DNA of 64,000 nt from Anseranas semipalmata (GCA_013399115.1 VXAA01007190.1:99979-163978), one strand, 5' to 3'. Positions 50,210-63,945 are shown, numbered from the stretch's first letter. Notes: generated from the sequence alone by a model not told the origin. Numbers and translations: made by a program.

Positions 50210-53200
50210 GTGTATGGAATTTTATCTACGTTATTTACCTTGCTTATAACAGGACTGTAATTAATTAGATTAAAATAAATTCCACTGAGTTTTGACTACT
50301 GTGAACTGACAAGCATGAAAGTATGCCTTTATGAACTCAAATTTCAAATTTAAAGTTATTTGCTGGAATCTCTGCACCTGAAATCAATAAAACATCTTAA
50401 TCTCTCCAATTCCTACCCCACACTGCATGACCAGCAGTCCCTTGTACATCAGGGGTTGAGTGACCCACAATGCAGCAAACCTGAGTGGGCACAGCTCTGT
50501 GCTACGCGGTGCTGTGCTACCCCTGTAGTGTGGCTGTTGGGCCTGTGCTGTGCCACACAAACCACTTTGCTCAAAGGAAGTAGGGCATTCAACTCTTCAT
50601 GCTGTGAGGCCTAAATAGTGGGTTTCTGTGTTTTCACATATTCGCTGCATCACAATACCCCCACGCAGGTTTAAACTAATAGTACTTGAAAATAAGTTCG
50701 TAGATAATGTGCCAAAGATCAGAGGCAGAGGGCTTCTGAAGGATAGTTGAACTTGGCACATCATGTATGCATACACATAATCTGCCGCTGAGTTGAAAGG
50801 CCCAGGAGAAAGAAACGATCTGTTGCTTTCACCTTATACATGTAAAGATATGCTAATGTTTTTCCAGATGGTACTTCTAAAAGCACATCAGATATATAGT
50901 CTAGGTGAAGCATATTAGATAGTAAACAGATTAACAATGGTACCATCTGTATTTTATTAAAAGTTTGTGATGCTTCCAGCCTGAAAGCCTGCATTCCTGA
51001 ACAAACTTATACAGCTAAATTAAAACCACTAACTCCCAGGATCTTCGCAGCATTGATATTTTAAATAAGCTGTTTATTTATTAATATATCAAAGTATGTC
51101 TCAAGTTGACACACAAATGAGAAAAAAAAATGGTTGTAAAATAAAAACCAAACAAAATTTTCCCGGAAATTGTAGAGATTGCTTAAAAAGAAGTATTTTA
51201 ACAATTTCCTCCTAATGGAGATATTTGTTGATAAATGCTCCCTTGTATAGCAGTACTTTATGTTTTTAAAAAATTATTTATTTATTTATTTATATATTTA
51301 TATAAAAAATATTCTCTGTAATTTATTTAACTAGAACTGCAGTCACTAGGGGTCAGTACAGTCCCAGGAATAAGCTCAAACAATGCATACGAGTGAACCT
51401 TTATTGCTGTGAGTTTGATTCCAGCTCTCCAGAGCTCGAGCCTCTTTGCAGTGTTCTGCAACAGCTTTAAATTAACAGAAAAGGGCCCAGTAGGCTTGTT
51501 ATGCTTCCTAACAGCCAACTCAGGGAGAGGTACAGTAAACTATATTCAAAATCACTACATAGCTTTTTATTTTATTTTATTTTATTTTATTTTATTTTAT
51601 GTATGTTATTTTATGTTATTTTTATTTTGAAGTGATAATGTTACTGTATTTTTGCCTACACACTTTCCAAAAGGTGTTCGTGTTACCTCCCAAAGTGGAC
51701 AGCCCTCACTACCCTCCTCAGGAAATCGTCTTTCCTAGAAGCTGTTCCCAAACTGAGAGTCTACTTTGACCTAGTCTGGAAACCTTTTAGATGTTTGTGT
51801 AGGACTTTGATTCCCACCATTAATATGACATTATTCTGCCTTTAAAAGACATATACCATCTATTATGGTATTATAGGCCATCTGAGAGCATAAAGAGAAA
51901 ATTGAGTGTCCATCAGCAAAACCTCTGTAACTATTCAGACGTGTTCTAATTGACAAGTTATGCTCAAATAGGTTTGACTATGTTGCAGAATTTGTCTAGA
52001 TTTTGCCTACAGGAACAAAACACATTCATGGATGTAAGAAAAGTAGGAGAAGGAGAAAGAAAGTTTTAGTGTTAAGTGCCTCAGAACTGTCCAGCACACT
52101 TCTGAAAGCCTATACACTCTGTGGTGCCTGCCTTCAATCTGCAGTTTAGCATCTAAAACCCTCTGCTGATTCTTCCCAGGCCTCTGCTTTCTCCCAGTGC
52201 TCCTGGAAGTCCCTATGACCTCTTAGCCTCTTATTCCTCTTGACCTCTTATTCCTTCCTAAGCGTGGTCTCACAGCAACCCCACCAAACTTACACAGTGC
52301 TACATCTTTATCTAGATCTGAATATTTGAAGTTGCTCCAGCACAGCACAAAATTGCTTTTTTTTTTTTTGGTTGCTACACAGAAGAGAGAAAATCCTTGG
52401 AGGGAGAAGGATTTTGTCCGACTAGTAAAAAAGCTTGAGCCAACTCTGATGTGGACCACACTTCTATGCTAGTGAAGGAATTTATGGAAAATGAAGTTTA
52501 AATTGTAACATCTCCACAAAATGGAACTTGGTAAAGGTCTAGATGCACTTGGGACAATGGGAACAAAAACTGTTCCTTTCTTCTCTCTTGGATGAATATG
52601 GGATTGAGGAACCTCAAAAAGAGATGTTAAATGCTTTTGCTTTTCACATCCCGTTTTTCTTTACAGGTGAAAATGATAGAAACATACTACTGTGGTAGTG
52701 TGGTAGTGAGAGTAAAACTATTGTGCTTAAAATACAAGGTAAATCCTGCTGCTTCTTCACTCTCTATTTTCCCAAGGAAAAGGCAATTAAGCAGAAGTAA
52801 ATGTTAAAATTTCCATGGCATTTTGAGATGGTAAGGTTCCTGTAAACATGGATGTTTTTTTAGCCACACTTCTTTTCCTGAATGGCATGCTTATATGGGC
52901 AAAGATAAAGTAAAATAAATAAAAAATAAAATAACACATTTTGCTTCCACTGGACAAAAGCAGTATCTTCAAAGGTGGGTATCCTCACCATTGTTGTTCA
53001 TGCATCATGAAGGTTTATAATGAATTTCCACCGCAAGGAAAGAACGTGCTTCTTTCATCATCACAACTCCTCCTGCACTACAGAAGAAACCTGAAGAGCA
53101 GATTTTAAACATAATACTTCTTTACAGGAGTTTGCACCAAGCAAAGCATACTCTGACATGACCCACAGTATTCTATTGACTTCAGCACAATCATTTATAT

Positions 53201-53595
53201 TTTAAAATTCAAGTGTGTTTTGACTAAGCACAGCAGAGAACTCAGTAGCTTCCGAGGTTTTCATTACAGTATTCACTGTGGCCTGCCAAATTGTTATTAC
53301 TCTTGGAGATGAATGAGGATGTAAAATCCAGCAAGACTTTAACTTTTGAAGTGAAATTTGCAAACTGGGCAAAAATGATACAGAATTGTAGGAGCAACAG
53401 TAAGTTATGGAAATGTGACATTTGTAAGTTAGATAAAAAGTGCCTTGTACCAGCTATTTCAGTTGGCTAGTGCCAATCAAAACCTTTGTTCTCTCGGCAT
53501 AGGGAGCACCTGGTGGTTAAGGCAAGACAGGAGTCTTAAATAGCTTGTGCTCTAAGCACTAGATCGTTAACATTCAGAAATGAAATGTTTATTTT
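50210..53595. other. intergenic stretch without recognised genes
   Basis: I see no exon with protein-like similarity here. The stretch holds only low-complexity runs, notably (TTTTA)n near 51564 and T/A-rich tracts near 51270 and 52900. Small open frames match nothing I recognise. Confidence 0.6.
51564..51628. repeat. (TTTTA)n repeat
   Basis: About seven perfect TTTTA units are followed by an imperfect extension with G-containing units, in intergenic DNA. Confidence 0.9.
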
Positions 53596-53601
53596 GGGGG
53601 A

Positions 53602-54195
53602 TGTCATGGTTTTGGCTGGGATAGAGTTAATTTTCTTCATAGAGGCTTGTATGATGCTGTGTTTTGGATTTTTGATGAAAATAGCAGTGATAACACACTG
53701 ATGGCTTAGTTATTGCAGAGCAGTGCTTGCACAGAGCCAAGGCCTTTTCAGCTTCTGGTGCTGCCCTGCCAGCAGGAGGCTGGGGGTGCACCAGGAGCTG
53801 GGAGGGGACAGAACCAGGACAGCTGGCCCAGGCTGACCAAAGGGATGTCCCACACCACATGGCATCATGCTCAGCAATAAATGTTGGGGTAAAGAAGGAG
53901 GAAGAGGGGGACATTGGGAGTGATAGCATTTGTCTTCCCACAGAACCGTTCTGCATGACAAGCCCTGCTTTCCTCGGAGTGGCAGAACACCTGCCTGTCA
54001 ATGGGAAGCAGCAAATGGATTCCTTGTTTTGCTTTGCTTGCACACATGGCTTTTGCTTTACCTAATAATCTGTCCTTATCTCAGCCCTGGAGTTCTCACA
54101 CTTTTATCTTTCCAATTCTCTCCCCCATCCCAGCTGGGGAGAGTGAGCAAGTGGCTGCACGGGGCTGAGCTGCCTGCTGGGGCTAAGCCACAACA
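53602..54195 (-). mobile_element. solo LTR with 5-bp target-site duplication
   Basis: It begins 'tgtcatggttttggctgg' and ends 'ctaagccacaaca' (594 bases). The flanks are GGGGA at 53597-53601 and 54196-54200, an exact 5-bp duplication. By comparison with the LTR at 36502 it is in reverse orientation: its reverse complement begins 'tgttgtggcttagcccc' and ends with 'ttaactctatcccagcc' near the edge. No internal retroviral genes are present. Confidence 0.92.
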
Positions 54196-55375
54196 GGGGA
54201 TTATTCAATTTATGCCATTTTATGTTTATATCTCCAGTTCTTTCTCATTGGGCAAAGAACATGTAGGCAGGAATAGTGCCAGTACAGCTTGGACAGGTGG
54301 CCTGCTGAAGTAGACAGTGATGCAGCTTCTCATGTCATTGCCAGATGTCAAGAGTTGTCTTTAGATTGTTAAAAAAAACGAAATGGAACAGTTTGTGGCT
54401 GTACTTTTGTGGCCAGTATAAGGAATTGAAAAATATGATAACAATATTTTGCAAATTACTTAAGGTTGGATCTTTGGGAGATGAAGTTCAACGTTTTGTG
54501 AAGTGACAATCGCATGTTCCTTAGTGAAAAAGGCACATGGCAGTAGCACTGAGGTTCCTGGAACACTGGCTGTAAAATTTCCTTCAGGTGGGGCAGCTGC
54601 AATGTTTCAAGTCTGGAAACTGGCAGATGTTTAGCATTTCTTACCTCGAGGCCATAGATACCTGCTGTTTGATTTAAAGCGTTAGAAAAACTATCAGCAT
54701 GGCTTGGATTGAAGTTGCTGTAGAATAAATAGCCACAGTAGTTGAACTCTCCTGATTTCCCATTGTTTTATTTGCCCTAGAGTGCGCTGCACTGTTGTGA
54801 ACTGACACACCTCAGGGACTCACAGCAGGATCTCCTCCCCTTATTGCAGCACAAATGATCCAACATTTGGTGTGCTGGAAAAAGCTGTTTTAAAAGCCAT
54901 TATTTTAAAATCCCTAGGATGGTACGCGCTAATGTTATTTAAAAGCCAAGCAAGAGAAGTGCATGAGATCTACTCTAATAGACTAGCAAACAATTCTTAT
55001 TAGGGTGCATAATGGAAATAGGTTTTAGCATACTAGATCATATCATTCATCTCTCACAGATTTGATATATGACTCTCATCAGAGCTGCTGTAAAGAAAAC
55101 CAACCTCCTCATTCCAGTGTAAACCCCAGACAACCAGTAGCAGAGCTTATGTCCTGAAAAGAAGGTTTCCTGGTTTTATATATATGTATTTAAATGTAAA
55201 CTATTTTGCTGTTGCTAAAAGTATTGTTTTTCCACATTATTGTTTACCACATGGCTTGATTCATTGACTTCCTTGTACTGTAAATTTATAACCTGTACCT
55301 CCTTTTCCTTAGAAGCTACAAGTGGCAATGCCTGTGATTTGCATTCCCTGAATGCATAGGATATCTGTGCTGACT

Positions 55376-56456
55376 TGCATTGGGTTTATATGGCAAGGAT
55401 TTGGTAGCAGGCAGGCTGCAGGGGTGGCCTCGGTGAGAAGAGCCCAGAAGCTGCCCTGTGTCAGATCAGAGCCAGTTCCAGCCAGCTCCAGAATGGACCC
55501 TTCTCTGGCCAGAGCCGAGCCAGTGAGTGATGCTGGTTGTGCCTCTGGGAGAGCAGATTTAAGAAAGGGAAAAAACTGCTGTGCAACAACAGCTGGGAGA
55601 GAGGAGTGAGAAATGAGAGAGAAACAGCCCTGCAGACACCCAAGTCAGTGCAGAAGGAGGGCAGGAGGGGCTCCAGGCACCGCAGCAGAAGTTCCCCTGC
55701 GGCCCGTGGAGAGGCCCATGGTGGAGCAGGCCGTCCCCCTGCAGCCCATGGGTACCACACGGAGCAGATCTCCACGCTGCAGCCATGGAGGAGCCCACAT
55801 GGAGCAGGTGGATGTGGCCTGAAGGAGGCTGCGGCCCATGGGAGCCCCCGCAGGAGCAGGCCCCAGGCCAGAGCTGCAGCCCGTGGAGAGGAGCCCACGC
55901 AGGAGCAGGGGATCTGGCGGGAGCTGCCGCCCGTGGGGGAGCCATGTTGGAGCAGTTTGGTCCTGAGGGATGGGCCCCGTGGTACAGACCCATATGGGAG
56001 CAGTTCTGGAAGAGCTGCAGCCTGTGGGAAGCCCACACAGGATCAGTTTGGGAAGGACGGCATCCCATGGGAGGGACCCCATGTGGAGCAGGGGCAGAGA
56101 GTGACCGTGAAGGAGCAGCGGAGACGCAGCGTTAGGGACTGACCACAGCCCCCATTCCCCATTCCCCTGTGCTGCCTGGGGGGAGGAGGTAGGAGAGGGT
56201 GGCTGGGGGAAGGTGTTTTCGGTTTGCTTGCAGTTTCTCAATGCTCTAGTCCGCTAGTGATTAGGTAATAAATTAAATTAATCTCCCTATGCTGAGTCTG
56301 TTTTGCCCATGATGGTAACTGGCGAGTGATTTCCCTTTCCTTATCTCAACCTTTGAGCCCTTTCCATCATATTTTCTCCTCCTCTTCCTGGGAGGAAGGG
56401 GGGTGATAGAGCAGCTATGGTGGAGTTCTGCAGCCCAGCAGGGTAAAACCACCATA
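55376..56456 (-). mobile_element. solo LTR, long form, copy B, with 5-bp target-site duplication
   Basis: This is 1081 bases from 'tgcattgggtttatatgg' to 'gggtaaaaccaccata'. TGACT at 55371-55375 is repeated at 56457-56461, an exact 5-bp duplication. It is an inverted, closely similar copy of 32805-33883. The middle holds about nine degenerate ~45-bp units (55699-56100). The minus-strand start reads TATGG where other copies read TGTGG, so the terminal TG is mutated. No coding genes are inferred from its long open frames. Confidence 0.92.
55699..56105. repeat. degenerate ~45-bp tandem array inside the LTR
   Basis: The motif GC(A/G)GCCC(A/G)TGG or a close variant recurs at about 55699, 55741, 55778, 55831, 55876, 55926, 55972, 56016 and 56060. 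Each is usually followed by a GAGCCCAC-like and then a GGAGCAG-like segment. Spacing is 37-53 bases. The same array is present in the inverted copy at about 33150-33560. Confidence 0.8.
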
Positions 56457-56461
56457 TGACT

Positions 56462-58827
56462 GAAGCTTTATGGGATCATAAACCATGCTTTCTTTAGGCA
56501 AATTACCAATCCAGGTACCCCAATAACCAGTTTTCAAGAGTGACCAGATTGGGTACCTTTAGGAGAACTGCAGACATTTCCAAAGCAAAGAAATGAGTAA
56601 ATTGCATTGGAAAGTTCATTTAGTGGTGATCTCATGGCTTGAAGTGATTGATTTTTATTTTCCTTCCAAATATATTTTCCTCCAGCCTAGTACAATTGGG
56701 ACTATGAGTTCCATACCTTCTTTGTTTTTCATTTTTTGGGGGATGTATTAAATGTATTCTTTTCTGAATTCGTTTCAACTTCTTGACTTTCAGTTTCACT
56801 AAACAATGTGCCCTTTTTCTATAAACAAGTAACTACACCAAAGACAGACAATTGGTATTTTTATTCTGTTAAAAATTCTGACATTTCAAAATGGTTATAT
56901 TCCAATATTTCACTTAGTAAAAGTTCCCCCCCTCACCTCCCCAATTTCCCTTGTCGTTTTTGTGAAATCGGAGCAGTTTGCTAACTCACTTCTTAGGAAT
57001 CTTACAATGCCACTGTTCCTGTGTCCGTCAGTTTCCCTGAATTCTAGGAGGGCAGCTTTCTACAGATGGTTATCAGAGAACTGGAGAATTCTAAAGTTTT
57101 CTTGGATTTAAGGTAAAAACAGGGAGTTCTTAAAATTTTGGGGTAGAAATTCATAACTGTGCACATTAGAGTGCTCTGGGGAAAAGACACATTACCAAGC
57201 ACCCCCAGAGGAAATTTGTCCCACAAACCTTTGCCATCAGGACAGTGGGCCACATGAGCTACTGTGTCCTTTCACCTGCCACACATAGACAGTGATTACA
57301 CATCACTGTCCCCATGACCATCACTCTTAATAAAGTGTAAATTTTGTACCTGCTCATCTATTTCCAACTTTATAGCACAGTGCTGTTGGAGCCAAAGCTG
57401 CTAGAGCTCTGGAAACTTTGAGTTTCAAAATCTTGGTCATCCCTAGGGCGACTTTGCTTTGGAGTTTTGAACTTAAATGATTGCCTCCTAGGTCTGAGGG
57501 GTTCCATGACACAGATCTGGAAGTTGGGATACTAGATAGCCTGCTTGGAGAAAGTCAGGCATATTTCTTATGGAAGAAAAGTCCTTGACAGGCAGAAATC
57601 TTGTTTGTGTTTCCTTTGAAATCCTGTGGATACATTTCCAGAAAATACTTCTGTTTTGACAAATTTACTTTTTCTACTGAAACTGGGGGGTTAGAAAATT
57701 CCCATCTACCCCTAAGTTCAATTTAATGAACGTATTATTCATGGAACCCTAAATAGTACCTCTCAAATCTGAACTGTCCCAATGATTTCATTTTCCACAT
57801 AATCGATGTTCTCCCAAGCCTTTCTTCATTTTTGTTGTCTCTCTGTAAACCCTGTGGCACATCCTTTTTTGATGAAGTGATCAGCTCAGAACAGTGGTTC
57901 AGAGGAAGCTCTCTCATTGATTTATATGATGGTGTTCGCTTTCAATATCGTTTTCAACATCTCTCTGTTTGCATCCTAACATTCTGTTTGCTCTTTTGAT
58001 CGATGCCATGTATTGAGCAGAGACTGTTATTGAGTTGTTCAGAGAAGCATCCAAGTCCTTTTTTCCCCTCTGTGGTTGCAGGTAATTTAGAGACCTGTAA
58101 GGTGCATTAGTAGGTCAGATTATTCTTCCCAATGCCTATCATTATCTCTTTTTTTCCGAGCCCTGTGAGGCAGGCAGGCAGTGGTACTGCAATCAGGCTT
58201 CCCCCGAAGGAGCACAGCTTGAAATTTGGTCTGGGACTCTGTGAGCACACTGCATCAGCAGCCGTCAGGGAGAGGTGTGGAGGTAATGTCTTCCCCACAG
58301 AGACCTGTCCTCTTCTTCATCAGTGTGACCCTCCTTGGCTCTCGCAATTACACCGTCTAGCTGCAAGTCACCAGAGGAGCAAAAAGTAAGCAGGAGGGGA
58401 CGTGCCCTTAGTTTCTCACAGAATTGTGCCTCAGAAGCTGAGGTTTTACTGCAGACTGTATGAGGTATGAAGAGATTATTTCTGGTACATAACTGGTCAG
58501 CACTATGGCTTAGGATAAGACTTGGCAAGATAACTTTCTTCATTTAAATTGATAATTCCAGTCCTATAAATGTGCCTGTGGCATTTGCTTAAATATTCCA
58601 TTTTTAAGGGTCCTGAAGGCTTCCTGAAAAACTAACCACACAGCCACTGTGGAAATGCCGAGTGTTTTGGGGTTTTGCTATTTCTGTTGTTGTTGTTGTT
58701 ATTTACCTTTAATTGGCCTTGCTACTAGCTGTCTGCAAGTTATGCTGCAAGTTCAACACCGAAAAAACGATGCAAGGTGTCTCCTACAGGCAAATACAAA
58801 GTTCATATAACCCATGGGGCATGGAAA

Positions 58828-58872
<45 letters not shown>

Positions 58873-61800
58873 TTTAACACGGAATAATAATTTTAAATGT
58901 TTTTTACCACAGGAGAAAAAAAGCAGTTTAAAAGGAGTTTAATATTACAGTGGTCAACAGTGAAAGACATTTAAATGGATAGACAATCTAGATTTCACGG
59001 ATGAAGATTTTCTACAGAAGGCAACTGCTGAGAGATCAGTTTAGTCTCTCAGGTTTTGCAGCATTGCTGTTTGCTGCTTGTAAAACAAATAGCATGGATT
59101 AAACCAGGTTCATTTTTCTGGCAGATTAAGCAGCTGTCTTCTGTCAAGTTTCCTGCTTGATTCATCTTGCCAGTACTTGCTCATAAAAAAATTGTCAGCT
59201 ACTAAAGCATTAAAGTAGGACTGATTCTTTTGCATATATTTATAGCTTGATAGCAACAAAAGTTGTATTTCCAATTTACCTTTCAACTGCTTCCTGGAGG
59301 AGTACCATCCAGGAGAGAGCCTGCCTGTCATAGCCTGCTCAATTGTGTCTCGAAGGTATAATTAAAAGCAAATGTCAGAGCAAGTTCTTTCTTCTGAGGG
59401 AGAGGCATTGCACATCCTGCTGAACACTGCTCTGGAAAGTAGCAATAGTAGTCAATATGGTGCAGCTGAGAGTTGCCTCTGAATAATCCCCTAATACTAA
59501 TGGTCAACCCACTGAATAAAATAACAGTCCTATGAGCTGCTAATGCTAAAAACTCAACCAGGCCTCCAGAAACAGTATTGAATTTCTGGTTTTATTTTTC
59601 TTTCCCGAGGAACGATCAATATTGAAAATGAGGAGGAGTCAAGTTAACTTCTCTGTGACATCTGTGCAAACTTCACTCTTTCTGATTAATTTATTAACAA
59701 CACCTTGGCAAATACAGGGCCTGCAACCAGGGTTGCAGAGTTTAGCAAACTACCTCTTTAATAAAGCATGAGAAGTGGCAGAATCCTGTTCAGCCTCTCT
59801 GCTGTCTTGAATGGGGTGAGGAGTGGGGAGTAGTGCATATGCATTGCTAAAATGCTTTTTTTTTTTCTTTCATCCAACCAAATAGTGTTTAATTGCAGAA
59901 GTACAAGAGCGATTGGGTAAATAGCATCTCCCCTGTAAAGCCACAGTTCTGTTACGGGTAGGTAAGGCAGTGTTTTCTGCTCCCTGGTCCCTCCCCTCTC
60001 ACCTGTCCCCAAGATTTTCATTTACAAGCAAATGTAGAAGGGCTAAACCTTTCTGGGGGCATCAGGGAGGACAGTTATTTTGGTCCGGATATTGAGAGGA
60101 GAGTTTTCTCTGGACTGTGAGCTGTAAATTACACGAAGAGAAAGCTCTAGGTAGGATACAAGGCTGCAGCAGATTACAGTCGCTCTTGCAGGCACAGTCT
60201 GGGGAGTAGCGTGGAGGTGCCATGTGTTATTGGTTAGGCTGGCTGGAAAGAAGAGAGATCTCAGTGTAACCTCCTACAAACTTTGAGGACCAATTTATGA
60301 TGAAGGTTTATGTTCAAGACTGGCACAAAAAATGAGATAGTCACGTTAGTCTACATGTAACCAAGATAACCAAATTGTTAGGTGTGGGGTGGGTGGATAG
60401 AAAACTTGAATCACAGAAGCTACTTGTGAGAGGCTGGAGGCAAAATAGCTGTGGAAATCTTGTCCTGGGGAAAAAATCCACTTGATAGCTCAGGTGATAT
60501 ACTGACTGACTCCTTGGCAACTTATGCTTTACACAACCCCCAAACATGAAGATACACTTGGGTTGCTTGGTAGATGCAGTGAAAATGCAATGGGGAAAAT
60601 CCTCAGAAGGAGCTGAACTGGAACGTGGCCAGACGTGAAATATTAGGAAAAGCAGCAGAGCTTCTGTGTAGAGAAGCTGGAGGTACCTCCATTTTCTTAG
60701 TATTGTGAACTGTGAATTACCTCTTTTATTTAGCTTTCCATCTGTAAAGAATAGGAGCATCATTCCCTCTGCATCCTCATTGCATAGTACGTCTTGGGTG
60801 CTTGTTCTAATGGAGACTGTTGTGATCATCCAGCCCCAGTCCACTACTGTCTACCTAATGTGTGTCTCCTGTTTGCATCCTGGGATTTATCAACTCACTT
60901 AGGTTGTGTTCCTCTCGTTAGAGGAATATTTGATACTTGCTGCTCTGACAGCTAAAGAGAGTTATGAAGCTAGAAGTGTACGGTCAAGTAGGGAGGGAGA
61001 AAAAGCTGGAAAGTGGGAGGAGGGAAAGATCAAGAAATGGATAAAATTGAGATGTACAAGATGAATATTAACAGTGAAGGAATTGTAGGAGAACAAGAAC
61101 AGGGGAAGGGGAAAAATAATGTTGAGAAATTGATTCAAACGTGTTATTTTATGGCTACAGAGTTTGGACTAGGTGCTTACAATGACAGTTTCTAGCCCAG
61201 AAGTGGTTTTTATATAGCGTCTTTTATATGTTTGGAAGTTAAAAGGTGGCACAAGAACAGGAGGAACAACTCAAAGTTTTTGATGAGATTTTTCTGGAAA
61301 TGTGTCCTGAAATTGAGGACCTCTATGGGTTCTTTGATGCCTCACAATAACTGAGTACTTGACGTGGGAAGAGGGGGCAGAATTAGGTAAAAGGATGTTT
61401 TATTGTGGTTTTCCTCTTGTAGTTGGCAGCCAGTTTTTTTTCATAGGATTTATGGGAACTTTGATATTTTGTTTTACTCTTGTTCTACTTTTTTTCTTCC
61501 AAGTTTCTTGGCAGCCAGAAACATTATTTTGCATAAGACAGAAGCAAAAATACAAAAATGTGAGGCTTATGTGGCCGTTTCTTTTGGGAGCTGGTTTCTT
61601 CCTGAAAGAAGATTATAAACTGAAACAAACCATAGTGTAGCTGCAAAATAGAACAGAAGGTAGCTTTATTTGTACTTCTGAGTCTTTGAATTAAAATAAA
61701 TCCTGCTATTATAATCATTTAACTTGAGTTACTAAGTAGTGATCAAAGTCTTATTCTTTCTCATTATCCTCTGCCCTTGGTTCTCTGTACCGAAGTAGAG

Positions 61801-63735
61801 AAAAAAGTGCTACTGGGCTTCACCCAACCTTTCATAAGTAGCTGCTGTCATCATTGTATCAATACTTAATAAATAACAAATCATTTTCATTTTGCCAAAG
61901 GAAAACAGTTCAACAGAAATGAAGATGCTTCTTCTGTGGCCAGTCTGCCCTGGCTTTGCCTGATCTTTTCCTGTGAGACTCTGCTATATCTTTTCTGAGG
62001 TTAAATTCTCAGGCCTTGTGAGGTTCTACCTCTTGAGGTCTCATAAGCAATCTCCAAAATTGTATTACTTTTGTTTCCATACTTTGCTCTCAGAATGAAT
62101 CACTCATGAGCTGAATGCCATTATTAAACTTCAGAGCTTAAAAAGATTATGACTTTAATTTTCATTGCGTGATATCCACTGTGGGCAAAAAGATGCAGTG
62201 GGAATAGAATTGTTACCATTGGTGAATTATGGGGAAAGTTTTAAAAATGAATAAATAAATAAAAAATAGGATATTTGTATTTAAGCCTTTGTAAAATACA
62301 GATTGAGAGAAAAGAGAAGTCTAAATCTGTCAGAGTGAAGAAAACAGGCAGTAGTTAATGAAGAGGTAATCAGCGCAGTACAGCTGCTTTGGTGTGATAC
62401 AGACAGATACAGCATAGGATGTAAGTCACATTATTCAAAGTAGGTCCTGTCTACATATTCCTGTAAAACAGGAAGTAACTACAACAGAGTGAGTTTTTTT
62501 TTCACCAAGAAATAGTAGCTGTATGGGGGCTCCGCCAGGAAGTCTGCTGGCAAATGCTGCCTGTTAAATGCATTGATGCAGTGAGCCTCTTACTTTGTTC
62601 TTTTCTCCTTTGTTAGCGTCAGTTATGCTCTAGGATGGGCCATAGGCTGCGGTTCTCCTGAAGAATCAAAGTTAGAGCAATCCTGCATGACTTCTTGCAG
62701 CTATGTCCAGGATTGATTTTTCCACCCAGCTGCTTTTGCCTAGTTCTTTTTTTTCTTCCTGAGAAACACCCAAACCGAATCTATGCCAGCTACTACAATT
62801 AATTGCTTTTGCTTCTTAACTAAAGAGGGTAGACTAAGGCATAAAATCTAATTTATACATATCTATTTATTAACACCTTGCAATTTTCGCATGACAAAAT
62901 GTAGATAGATTCCAAGTATTAGGCACACATTCAAACTCCCCAGGTGTAATGGAACGGGGGAGAGAGAAATGCTTTTGCCTTTCTTGCAAGCAAAGAAATA
63001 ACATATAATTGCATACCTTTGTAATGAGGTATGTTTTGACAATAAAGAGATTTTTTGGCAACAGAATAAACTGACAAATAGACTCAACTGTTGAGGCTAG
63101 AATAAATCCCCAGACTTCTACATTTCTATATCTCACTGCAGGATTAGGCATTTGCTACCAGCTCCTTTTTCTTTCCCCAGCTATTTTATTCCTCTTGGAT
63201 GCTCTGACTGTGGCACTGGCTGGAGGTGTTCACAGGCTAGGATAGCTAAACTACAAAATTTCTGAGAGTCTTTATTGCATGCTGAATAGTCAAGTTTGCT
63301 AAGCATGCACAGGTCAAAGGTAAACTTAACACTGAACTTACTAACATGTATGATTTAGCTGAGGTATATCTACCTTTTCAGAAGTCTGCTCTTGCTGTTG
63401 GATGTCTGAAAAAAAATGCAAGTATCATGAAAACATAAGGAAAGTTATGGAACACAGGATAGAACACAGGATTTTAGTGTCTTCTGTGGGGTAGCTACAA
63501 TGACTTTGACTGATGGACTTTGGGAAAGAGAGGAGGGGAAGTAAAATCAGAGAGAAAGAGACCTTTCTTCATACGTTGTCATGGAACTGGGGTTCTGTTT
63601 CCTAAATTGAAAGAAGAATGGGAGATGAGAGTCATAAATATTGCTTTCAAATTAGAGTTGGCGTAGCATACTCTACATCTCAATGGTTGTGTTTATAAGT
63701 CTTTGTTTTGGGAAGGGATGACATTAGAGAAATTG
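56462..63735. other. intergenic stretch without recognised genes
   Basis: I recognise no exons, RNA genes or clear transposons here apart from the CA microsatellite near 58830 and small GTT and T-rich runs. The longest open frame (minus strand, 60844-60341, 167 codons) has no recognisable protein features. Confidence 0.6.
58830..58870. repeat. (CA)n microsatellite
   Basis: About twenty perfect AC units, directly preceded by an A-run, in intergenic DNA. Confidence 0.97.
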
Positions 63736-63739
63736 ATTC

Positions 63740-63945
63740 TGTGTATTAGGAAGAGGTTCTTCACCGAGAGGGTGGTCGGGCACTGGATCGGGTTCCCCAG
63801 GGAAGTGGTCAAGGCACCGAGCCTGTCGGAGTTCAAGAAGCCTTTGGACAACGCTCTCAGACAGATGGTCTGATTTTTGGGTGGTCCTGTGTGGAGTCAG
63901 GAGTTGGACTCGATGATCTTTGTGGGTCCCTTCCAACTCAGGATA
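63740..63945 (+). mobile_element. CR1 LINE 3' fragment
   Basis: Sense-strand CR1: 'aggaagaggttcttcacc' corresponds to the end of the reverse-transcriptase frame, then 'ggactcgatgatctttgtgg' and 'cccttccaactcagg' form the 3' tail. It is the same type as the antisense fragment at 35759-35944. Confidence 0.93.

Noticed and set aside
60341..60844. Minus-strand open frame of 167 codons
   Set aside because: No recognisable domain, signal or repeat and no splice or neighbour support; length is compatible with chance in a non-coding stretch.
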